Source: Leptasterias polaris
Taxonomy: Eukaryota; Echinodermata; Asteroidea; Forcipulatida; Asteriidae
Assembly (NCBI GenBank): GCA_037783415.1
Contig: JAZGTN010000059.1
Span: 4,836,001 to 4,900,000, forward strand
Direction: 5' to 3'
DNA length: 64,000 nt
Shown here: one piece after another, positions 1 to 11,000 of the stretch
Layout of the letters: every line of letters begins with the position of its first letter
Position numbering within the stretch: the stretch's first letter is position 1
Program-made: the position numbers and the translations under genes
The notes under the pieces: model-generated
Database searches by the model: none
What the model saw: only the letters and a program-made list of their open reading frames with translations
Told to the model about the DNA's origin: nothing

Positions 1-2483
1 GTCACTTCATTTGCCCAGCTTTACAGTGTTTTTAAAAAAAAGGCGTTAATCACATTCCTGTGCTATAAGTTTGAAAAATTCATCAAGCCTTAGGCTGCAT
101 TTGAAGTTCTGTGCTTTTTAGCAAAAGTCTACACACATACCAAGCGGACCCAAATTTGTTTTAAATTGACCCAAATTTGTTTTAAATTTATTTTTAAATT
201 TTTTTTGGGGGGGGTTCATGACAAATATCCTCTGTACACACATTGAACCACCCTGAATCATAATTGAATACAATTTTGTTGTTTGTAATGCTGGGTTATT
301 ACATTCATTGCTTCACTCTCCCTGTCCTCACAGGTCTCCATTCTGCATAGAAGCGTTTTCAAGATGACTGACTGGGCCAGAGTGTATGCATGGAGAGGAC
401 CTACACACTGACCCAGCCAGGTATCAATCCCATCCTGGGACCCCATCCTGGGAATCCATCAAGAAGGTGGATCCACCTTGCAGATAACAGGGATTGGAGG
501 ACTTTTTGGGTTTTAGAAGATTATCACAGATTCTCAACTTTGGGCCACTGTTTCGTTCGTTTGTTTGTTCATTCGTGCGGTCACATTGTCTAGACTGGCA
601 GGTCTGAGGAGAGCCAGTTAATAGTCAAGTCATCAAGGGTCATCAGGTCAACAGCTCCAGTGGTGATTGACAAGGAATACGACCCATGTGAAAGTTAGCT
701 TTTAAGTGACTAGCCAGTGAGACCAGTTAGCTTGTCACTTCACTGGTCTGTCAGCTTTTCTTCTGGTCTTCAAAGTATCCTTTCAACATCAAAATTTGCG
801 TTGGACTTGTTTGTTGAGGCTTTGAACAGTTAGCAATTTACAAGTAGAATTAGGAAGCAATCAACTTCCCAGCTGAATTAGTTGGACAATGAGTGAACCA
901 CTGTTTAAGGGAGAACACTGCAAAGCTAAGCTTGATCCATCTGGCCAGGGGTGTAGGTCGGCATTTCAACCTCAGTTGGGAAATATTGGACTAAATAAAG
1001 TAGGTCATCCAGAACAATGCCATCAGTCATTTTGCAGATTAAAGTTCAGTAATTTTCCTTTCTGTACTCTAATTTGCAAAAACTAAAATAAAGATTTGTT
1101 TTAACAAGAAGAAGAATAATTTAAAATTAATATTGCGCCCTTTACATAAACGTGATCAAAGGTCCATTTACACGTTTTAAAATGCACGATATTGAAGAAA
1201 AAGAGGCCTTATTTGACATTATTGAAAACAGTGGGAATGCATGCGAGACTTTCTTAAAACGGAAAAAACTTTGATTTTGTGCAAGTCTAAAAACTGGTTT
1301 CCACACCCATTAAATGGCAGGGCAAGTTCTTCAAGAACTATGTAGAACAAGTTCTTAACAGATATAAATTGATAGTAGATAATAGCACATGACTGCAAAC
1401 AGCAGCTAAACATACAGTAATGTACATAGTAGTGCAAGGGACTAGTAAAAACCACTTCTTAACTTGCATGGCTGTTTCTTAAACACTCTCATCCTACTTG
1501 TCTAAAAAAAATCTTGTCAGATGTGAATAAAAAATGTTTGCTTATTTTACGAATAATAATGCAAAATTTGTTGCGTCATTATTCATTGTGATGTGTAACT
1601 CAACTAACACCCGTTTCAGACAGGCGCTCAACCAGTCGCACCAAACCAAATTATAGAATTAAGTACATGAAAAGTTTGACGACGTCTGACAAACACCATC
1701 CTAGTATTTCTTATAAATGGTCAATTACAAATGGTTTATTATTGCAGATACTTAAAATTACATAAATGGTCTCTCCTATTAAGTTTTAAAAATAAATTCA
1801 TAATAATGTATAATATACAGTCAGATACGAGTCAAATGGTTACATAATTAGCATTTTTTTAATAGTACTTACATTATTTCTTGCGAGCATTCTCGTTTGG
1901 TTTACAACAGAAATGTTTCAAAAGATTTCATGGAGGTTCTGGGACTTAGTGTCAAATAAAAAATGCTCCTATGGTTTTACAGAGTTTGTCACTGAAGCCA
2001 GTGGCATTATGAAAATGGCGCGAGAGGGAAAGTAAATCATTGGTAATTACTGTATTTTTTCTGAGAATATGTGGTTTTACAGGGTAGGATTCAATATGAA
2101 ATATCATTTTGTGAACCTGTTTACATTTGTTGACTGCTGAGAAAAAGGAGAGCAAATGGTGACGATTTTAAAGTGTCAGACTGTTTGTAAAACAACTTGT
2201 ACGTTCTAGCAATGGTCTGCCGACCATAGCTTCAAAATGTTACAACACTTTTCTAAAACAAACATCACCTGGCAAAATGATTTCATCAAATACTTGGTCA
2301 AAACATGTGCTATTAGTCAAGTAAGTTATTTTGTAGTAACTTGGGAGAGCATTTTTTCAATTAACTGCAAAACATGTACCTTTAAATCCCATTGGGAAAA
2401 CATTCCAGGCTTACAATTTTGAATTGACTTTGTGTATAATGGGATAGTCCCAACTAGATACTTTCTGCAGGAAATGGCTATGA
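1..2483. other. Intergenic, no supported gene
   Basis: No open frame here resembles a known protein and none shows paired splice sites. A plus-strand poly(A)-signal-like AATAAA lies at about 1087-1092 after a stretch of moderate complexity, so the end of an upstream plus-strand transcript is possible but unsupported. The rest is AT-rich non-coding sequence. Confidence 0.5.
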
Positions 2484-3795
2484 TCCTCCAAATTCAACCA
2501 AGAATGTAGGATCCCTACTGCCTCAATCCTCCAAATTCAACTGATATGAGTTTATGTCGGATCCCTTCTGCCTCAATCCTCCAAATTCAACTGATATGAG
2601 TTTATGTCGGATCCCTTCTGCCTCAATCCTCCAAATTCAACTGATATGAGTTTATGTAGGATCCCTACTGCCTCAATCCTCCAAATTCAACTGATATGAG
2701 TTTATGTAGGATCCTACTGCCTCAGTCCTCCAAATTCAACTGATATGAGTTTATGTCGGATCCCTTCTGCCTCAATCCTCCAAAATCAACTGATATGAGT
2801 TTATGTAGGATCCCTACTGCATCAATCCTCCAAAATCAACCAATATGAGTTTATGTCGGATCCCTACTGCCTCAATCCTCCAAATTCAACAGATATGAGT
2901 TTATTTAGGATCCCTACTGCCTCAGTCCTCCAAATTCAACTGATATGAGTTTATGTAGGATCCCTACTGCCTCAATCCTCCAAATTCAACTGATATGAGT
3001 TTATGTAGGATCCTACTGCCTCAGTCCTCCAAATTCAACTGATATGAGTTTATGTAGGATACTGCCTCAATCCTCCAAATTCAACAGATATGAGTTTATT
3101 TAGGATCCCTACTGCCTCAGTCCTCCAAATTCAACTGATATGAGTTTATGTCGGATCCCTTCTGCCTCAATCCTTCAAAATCAACTGATATGAGTTTATG
3201 TAGGATCCTACTGCCTCAATCCTCCAAATTCAACTGATATGAGTTTATGTAGGATCCCTACTGCCTCAGTCCTCCAAAATCAACCAATATGAGTTTATGT
3301 AGGATCCCTACTGCCTCAGTCCTCCAAATTCAACTGATATGAGTTTATGTCGGATCCCTTCTGCCTCAATCCTTCAAAATCAATTGATATGAGTTTAGGG
3401 TGTCATGGCCGAGTGGTTAAGAGCATCGGATTCAAGTTCTGGTGGTTAAGTCATCGGGGTGTGGGTTCGAGTCCCGGTCATGACACTTGTGTCCTTGAGC
3501 AAGACACTTTGCTATAATTGCTTCTCTTCACCCAGGGGTATAAATGGGTACCTGCAAGGGTAGAGGTTGATATTGTGTTTGAAAAAGCCTCCGGAGCGCC
3601 ATCACGGCAGCTCAGGCTGTATACTCCCCAGGGAGCTGAGAAAGATTAAAGGAATGTTATTGGCCCAATGACCAGGGCACTAATGTAAAGCGCATTGAGA
3701 CGTTATTGTGAAATGCGCTATATAAGAACTAGTTATTATTATTATGAGTTTATGTCGGATCCCTACTGCCTCAATCCTCCCAAATCAACATTCTC
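2484..3795. repeat. 50-bp minisatellite, interrupted by a SINE
   Basis: About 18 tandem copies of a roughly 50-bp unit run from 2484 to 3397, with one more at 3743-3795 after the inserted SINE. Each unit carries the phrases TCCTCCAAATTCAACTGATA, TGAGTTTATGT and a BamHI-type GGATCC. Units differ by single substitutions and small deletions (CCCTACTGC, CCCTTCTGC, CCTACTGC), with variants shared between non-adjacent units, as expected from unequal exchange. No reading frame is maintained. Confidence 0.95.
3398..3742 (+). mobile_element. tRNA-Leu-derived SINE, full length
   Basis: The 5' head resembles a tRNA-Leu(CAA): the acceptor arms TGTCATG and CATGACA pair perfectly, an A-box-like GGCCGAGTGGTTAAG and a B box GGTTCGAGTCC are present, and a CAA triplet sits at the anticodon position. 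A non-tRNA body follows, then a 3' tail GCGCTATATAAGAACTAG and an ATT-repeat end. It is flanked by a 10-bp target duplication TATGAGTTTA (3388-3397 and 3743-3752), showing insertion into the minisatellite. The long variable arm fits a class II tRNA origin. It is a retroposon, not a working tRNA gene. Confidence 0.9.
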
Positions 3796-5025
3796 CAGTT
3801 GGTTTTGATGGATTCAGTACGGCAAGGATTATGATTTGTCTCCGATTTCACCCAGTAAAAACATTTTTAATGTTCACAATACTTTTAATCAAGTTTAGTT
3901 AAGTTTAGTTACAAAATGCTGCATTAGAATATGGGAATACCACAAGCAACACTAATAGTTGGAAAGTGATTTTAAAATTCATAAAATACATTTAAAAGTC
4001 CTTACTTTTTTGAACAGTTATACCAGCTTAGGGTTAACTTATTGTCAAAATAACCACATACCGGGGTAAATTTGGCTTTGTATGAGTATGAAGTCTATAT
4101 GTATTTTTTTTTATGTTAATCGTTTACAAATGTTTTCTGTTTCTGGGCATAATTTCATGGCTTTGCTTACCACAGAATTATGTGCTTTAGGCGCCCAGTA
4201 AAGCAGACAACTCAATGGGCCATCTGGGCAGGATTTTGCAGTAAGCAGAGCCATGAATTTAGGCCCCAGGGAGTTTCACTACATGTCACAAGTTTTTCCT
4301 GTCATTTTATCCAGTTGACTATTTGGCGCAGAATTGGGAGTTGCATTGATGAAATTTTCACAGATTAGCTGACTCGCGTTTTTATTAAAAGCTAGAGGAT
4401 ATGAACAAATTTAGTCTTTTGACAAAAAAATAGTATCAAGCAAAAAAAACCAAGGGATACCGTCTGGATGAAATTATAATAATTTTGGGTTGAACAAAGG
4501 AAAATGACTATGGTTGGACTTGAACCTGGGACCTTCTGATTAACGTGCCGGCACTCTACCAACTGATGAGCTATTTAGCACTAATGTTGGCATAAACTGG
4601 CATAGTTTATCTATCATTAAAAATCACAGTTTATGATTTTGAATGGTCAGACAGTAGGAGGGTTGACTGTGTACTGTGTAGATACATTCACCACATTCAC
4701 CACATGATATCATACTGCAGGCTAGTGCAGTTTATCTATCATTCAAAACCATTGTGGATGTTATTGAATGGTCAGACAGTAGGGGGTTAATATCTAATAA
4801 TTAAAAAATATAAATAAACCTGTCAATAAATAAATTTGTTTGAAAAAAAAAAAAATTGTCTTTTTTCATTGGAGAATTTTTCCATCATAGGGAACTTTGG
4901 TTGTCCATAGACCCCTTGCATTGCCCGCCATCGCTCAGGGTCAAGCAATGTGCGCACCACGCACAATTCTCAGCCAATGATAGGTCTTCCTAGCCAATGA
5001 GGGCGCTGTTCGATGATCATCATCA
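3796..5025. other. Intergenic downstream of SCYL1, repeat fragments
   Basis: It holds a degraded palindromic element with ends like GGGCATAATTTCATGGC (4143-4269), a minus-strand tRNA-like SINE fragment (about 4478-4575), two units of the roughly 118-bp dispersed repeat found around RTF1 (4600-4790), and half of a GACC-type MITE (about 4910-5014) that ends almost at the SCYL1 stop codon. No clear poly(A) signal for SCYL1 was recognised. Confidence 0.7.
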
Positions 5026-8000
5026 TCAATCCTTCTTTGCCCCTAGCCTCATGGCACCCATGCCTGGTTTCTTGGCTGCTCTCTTCTCTTTTATCTCTTT
5101 CTCTCGTTGTAACCTTCTCTCTTCTCGTTTCATTTTGGCCTCATCCGCTTTGCTCACCCCTTCAAAGTATTAAAAAACAGAAAACACCAATTGAGATGAG
5201 AGTACATCTACTCATTTGAGTTTTTAACAAGGTGTTTATAGCATTTGTGTTTGACAGGTAATCTCAAAGTTACGAAAGGTATTGGTTAAATTAAGGAAAC
5301 TCTATTAAGTTCTAGAGCTGAAAACTACACAATGCATTGTCACCTAATTTTTTAAATCAAAATTCTACTGCACTAACAAATATTTAAACAAGAACCTCAT
5401 TTTTATAGCGTTTGTGTTCTACAGGAAATCTAAAAGTTAGGAAGATATGGGTTAAATTAAGGAAATGCTATTAAGTCCTCAAGCTGAAAACTACACAATG
5501 AATTGTGGCTTCATTTTAAAATCAAAATTCCACTGCACTAAAAAAATATTTAAACAAGAACCTCATTAGTGTGTATAAAAATAGTCACCTGCGTTATCGC
5601 CAAATGACCCCCACTCATCTTCAGCTCCGCCCCATCCATCATCCCCCTCCCATCCCGAGGAGACGGTGGCAGGCTGTGGTGTCTTTTTCTTTTGGGTTGC
5701 TGTAGTTGATGAAAACTGCGTCTTGGGTTGTGAAGTTGAAGAGCTTGGCTTCTGTTTCTGAGATGTCTGGTTAAAAATAAATAAATAATTCACTTGAGCA
5801 CCACTTATTTCCATGTAGGCGAGTAAACAAACTGTGTTCTACCCTCTCACCCAGCCCTACCTTCGAAAATAAACCCCTACCCTCTCCCAACCAACCTCTA
5901 GCTTTAGCTAACTTAACTCCTTCAGTGCCAAGGTCATACATATTATGATCTATTTTATGCACTCCGAAAGCGCTGATCTATTTTATGAATTCCGAAAGCG
6001 CCATTATCGTACATGTATGGTCTATTTATGTATTCCGAAAGCGCCATTGAGCAAGTTCGGTTGGATGACTAGAGTCGACTAGACTTAACCATAGTCGATC
6101 TAGCCGTCACTCGAAGGCTGCATGCTGGAACCAGCTAGTTCAACTGGACCAAACTAGCTCTGGAGCACTGTTTCAACTAATGAAGTTACGTCACTTTGTC
6201 AAGATGACGCTTTGGAACAATACATTTGTTCTCTCTTCGGTTGGTCCTCGCTATGATGGTTGCCATATTTGCTGAATCAATCGACTGAAAGCGTTCGAGT
6301 GAAACACAGACCACGCGTGCGTGATTTAAACGGCAAATTGACTAAAGGTTAACACCTGAACTTTCTCATTATCATACATGTATGATCTACTTTATGATTG
6401 CAATTCGAAAGCGCCAATATCGTACATGTACAATCTTTTTTATGTACTCAAAAAGTGTCATCAGTGGTAAATGTAGGACCCATAATATACATGTTATCAT
6501 GAGAGGGCATTATCACTCAAGAAATACTGTTGACTTTGGGATGTACCAAGACAAAACAAATCAGCAAGATATTTGTTGTTGTTTTTCTCTTCTTTCTAAT
6601 ACAGCTCAATAAGCTGGGCATTTTAGGTTCAAAACGCAAGAAAAACAGCGGGCACTGAAAGAGTTCATTTGTGTCAGTTATAAAATTGGTGTAAAAAATA
6701 CTAATTATCTAACAACCAAATTCTTGTGGATTGAGAACTACCTTGTGTAGGGCGTCACTGAAGAAATCTGCACCCGTCCCTGCATCCTCTCCCCAGTTAT
6801 AGGCACTTGCTGGTTTGTGGCTGGAGTCCTTGGAGAAATCCAGACTGTCACCCCAACCTGGTGGGGGATTAGATTTAGCTGCTTGGGACTTGTCCGCCTA
6901 AAAAAAGTATCACAGAATAAATAATTTTAATTTACCCAGTCAGTTTCCCTTGTGGTTTATTATTTGATATCTGATATGAAAGTCGCATCCCCTTAAGGTG
7001 TTCCCCTGGCTGCCGCTTCCCAGGTTGTATCGTATACTTGGGTGTGATCCCTGGCTACACGGCAGTTTACAGTTGAATGGCTTCTGACTGGCACTCCCCG
7101 AACAAAGATATTGACACAATAGGGAGACCGCCAACATAGGGCTAGATAGTTCAGTTGGTAGAGCGCCGGCACGTCAATCCGGAGGTCGTTGGTTCAAATC
7201 CCGCTCTAGTCAATTTTTCTTTGTTCAACCCAAAATCATTTAAAATTTACCCAGTCAGTTTCCCTTGTGGTTTATTATTTGATATAGAATAAATAATGCA
7301 CTTGCAAAATCGGAAGCTCTTTTACCGCAAAACAAACTAAAACAAATGGTACAATCATTACCCTACAATATTTAACTGCAACTGAATGGAAAATGCATCA
7401 ACATTGAGGTACAATACATGTACAGAGGGACAATGGATATGGAAAATACAATCAGAAAGTGAAACATGTGATAATAGTAATATTAAATTATTGGTATTAT
7501 ATATTTTATATAATTCTGGTTATGAAACCAAGGATGTCTTTTAAGTGAATTTAATCACTGTAGCTCGCAAGCCTGAGGAGACTAAAACGAGGGTGCTTGC
7601 AATGAACCAAAAACACTGGGGTTAACCCCTACTCGGCCACAATAAGTTTTCTGGAATCTTTCATGTGCACTACCAACCCTTGTACACAAGCTTTACAGAC
7701 GTCCCATCTGAATGACAAAGCAGTTATGTTAAAGTATCTTGCTCAAGGACACAAGTGCCACGACCGGGACTCGAACCCACACTTTGCTGATCAGAAACAC
7801 CAGAGCTTGAACCCAATGCTCTTAAATACTCGGCCTCGACATACCACAAAAGATCACTCAATGTGTGATACAAGCAGATAAAGCACATGGCCATGTCACA
7901 TCAGGGAATTTACAGACAACCAGCTCTAGGCAACACAGAACCTCATTGGTGACGGGACACACTGTAAGGAAGAATATCCCTTGTGCTACACTGGAGTTTT

Positions 8001-11000
8001 CCTTTTACATGAATTGCAGTTGGTTGCGTTAGTCCCCTGTAAACATAGCCTTGTATGACAAGGCCTGTACAGTTCATGCTCACACAAAGCTCAAAATGAA
8101 GATTTTGGGCAGAGGCTTATGAATATTAATCATATGCTAATCAGGGTCCTTAGTAACTTTCTCTTTGGAAATTACTTTCTATAAATAGTGACAACACTAT
8201 GACTTTAGGCGCCTACAAATACCCCCACAAGAAAATTGCATTAACGCATCTGTCACAGAAATCCACTTCAAGGCTTCTCATTTACATAAATTTGCATAAT
8301 TTATGCGCAGAAACACTGAGTACAAATCATTTGCACATGCTTCAAGCAAAACGAGTAAATTTTATATTTTACAGTTTGGAAAAATCTCAAGAACAAAATG
8401 GCACTATAAAAAGTACCTTTTTATTCACCAATTAAAAACTCACTTTTTAATTATTAAAAACCGTGAGTTTATAGATGATTATTTTGCACACTTTAAATAG
8501 CTTTCGTCTCCCTATCACCACCTATGAGGGACCTAGAAGACCTGTATACCAAGCAACACACTGAGAAGGAGCTTTCTCTAGTAAGCTTGGGGGAAAGTCC
8601 CCGGACACTGAGCAGAGAGTGCTGAGCCCTGACACGGCCCTTGCTCTCCCAAACACTTCAAAATGCTAAGATGCCTTCTGGCTGAGCTAAGTTGTGGGGA
8701 TGGGTGCTCGTCGTAGCAAAGAATAATACAGGTGGTGGACAAGTGGTCTGCTAACACAATGGGGCTCACTCTCAAGGTACCTCTTACTTTTTAAGAGTCC
8801 GACTACATTTTGAATGAAATCTGGAACATTTTCAGGCAAAGATTTCTTGGTAAATGCTGTCCTTTTTTGGGGCAACCTATCATTGTCCCGAGTTTGGGCT
8901 AGGCGATGAGGTGTCGGCACCATTACTTCGTGTCAACCCCACTTATGTTAGACTTGGTAGACCTTTGAAGTAAATTATCCGTTGTGAATTTGTGAAAATG
9001 AAGTATGAACCACGCTTTAGCCTAGATGCAAATGTCAACGACATTACTCATGTATGTGCGCTCGGCACACATCGTCTTGAAGTTTCTCACAGGTTGTGTG
9101 TCAATGTCTACAATTAATTCGACTTTACTCAGTCCCTTGCGTGATTTCATCCACAATATCAATTCATTGGGAACAATTTTCGTAACACAGATAGGCTGTG
9201 AGGGCGCTGTTTACCTGCTGCCTGCAAAATGTTGTGTCTCTCATTCTACGTTCGTTTTTTATCATTTTTAACTGCTATTGCAAATTTAGTTTTGCACCAA
9301 TGTATCAGTAAGCAAGGAGTGACCGACGAAGATCCTAGAAGTGAATGCTTTGGTCATCAAAACCCGGTATATCAAGTGGCTAGACGATCTTATGATAACT
9401 GTGCCCGTGAGTATGGTGAGCCCACCGCCATTATGCACTTTGACCCTGGTATACATAGCCACAAGTCCGGACTATCTTTTTGTATACGCATGTTACATGT
9501 AAATGACTCTGGATGTACATGTACTCGAAAGACTCGGCCATTAGATCCTACAATTACACCCATCGTATATTCTCGCAAGAAACTTTTCCATATTGCTCAC
9601 CTTAGGAGATACAAACTATCCAAGGATACTGTTGTCTTACTGAAGTTATTTGGTATATTTAAGCGTCGTCGTGGCGGTAGAGGTGGCCATCATAAGAATA
9701 AGATAAGTAACATTCCAGTAGTAATCACCCCGGCAGAAACTAGAAATGCTCGTTGCAGCATTCCTGAACCTGGTGGACGTGCCAAAACTGCAAATCTTAT
9801 ATACCTGCAGAAAACCGTAGAACTGCATCTCCCCAAGCAGCAATACCACTTTCCTTCAATTTTTTTATGCAACCCACGCTCCCTAAATAACAAAATGGAT
9901 GAGTATCGCTCAGTTGTTCTCGACAATGCTTTTGATATTTGTGCCATATCTGAATCGTGGTTCAAGTCTGACAGAGATATAGACTACTACAATATAGAGG
10001 GCTACAATTTATTCTCTAAACCTCGCTCATCCCGTATTGGTGGAGGAGTTGCCTTGTATGTGAAAGAGTCTCTGCAAGCCTCACTACTATTAAATGTTGC
10101 AAGCCCGCCTGAACTAGAAATTATGTGGATCAAAATTCACCCAAAAAAGACTTCCACGTACAATCTCCACCTTGGTCTTTGCAGTTGTTTATTTTCCTGA
10201 CAGTACTATGGAAGACAACATGACAAATCACATTTAGGACGTATTGGACCTTGTAAGAATTAATCATCCTGATGCTGGCATCTGCATACTGGGTGACCTC
10301 AATCACCTTGATGTTAAACCTCTTTGTAAGAATAACAAACTTCAACAAGTGGTTAAGCAACCTACAAGAGGATCTGCTACATTAGATCAAATTATTACCA
10401 ATTTGTTCAGTTTCTACAACTCTCCTAATATTGCCTCACCAATCGGCTTGAGCGACCACTCGTCAGTCTTTTGGATCCCAAAACAGGAGTTTGAATCTAC
10501 CACCTTGAGAAAAGTGCGACCCATCAGAAACTCAGACGTTCAAGAATTCGGCCTCTGGATTACTCATCATAATTGGGAAGAAGTCATCCAATTAGACTCG
10601 GTGATCGACAAAACCAATGCCTTTTATGATACTCTTCACCAACGTATTGACTTTCATTTCCCTACGCATGAGATCAAGCTTCATACATCTGATAAACCCT
10701 GGATGACTCCGAAAACAAAGGCTCTTATTCGTAGACGTCAGGCAGTATTTAACCACTCAAGACCACCTCTGTGGAGATTCTATCGCAATAAAGTTAATCG
10801 AGCCATCAAATCAAATAAGCATGAGTACTATCACAATAGAATTCAGCGACTTAAGAAATCTAACCCTGCACAATGGTACCGTCATATCCGCATCATGACA
10901 ACTAAAAATAAACAACAACTCAGCATATCACCACCACAGGACATCGACCCTGAAAATCATGTTGCAATAGCTGAATGTATCAACACACATTTCTCCTCTA

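Larger units (their letters stand above)
7398..9197. repeat. 1.8-kb direct repeat, copy 1 (carries an RMRP gene)
   Basis: This segment recurs almost unchanged at 11278-13054. Both begin TCAACATTGAGGTACAATAC and end CGTAACACAGATAGGCT. In order it contains AT-rich sequence, a degenerate minus-strand tRNA-derived SINE (about 7640-7840), an octamer plus TATA-like patch (8134-8188), the RMRP promoter and gene, and about 400 bp downstream. Copy 1 has roughly 24 extra bases after TTGTATGACAAG (about 8060) compared with copy 2. It lies in SCYL1 intron 14. Confidence 0.95.

Noticed and set aside
3398..3486. Possible tRNA-Leu gene
   Set aside because: The tRNA-like part continues into a SINE body with a 10-bp target duplication, and the stems have defects.
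7140..7213. Possible tRNA-Asp gene
   Set aside because: Anticodon loop lacks U33, T stem is mismatched, and the module recurs as part of a dispersed repeat.
8578..8923. Minus-strand frames of 65 and 78 residues, repeated at 12433-12778
   Set aside because: They overlap the MRP RNA genes on the opposite strand and are repeated only because the whole 1.8-kb segment is duplicated.
9026..9271. 81-residue plus-strand frame before the LINE
   Set aside because: It straddles the end of the 1.8-kb repeat and the LINE start and is not seen as a frame in the second repeat copy.
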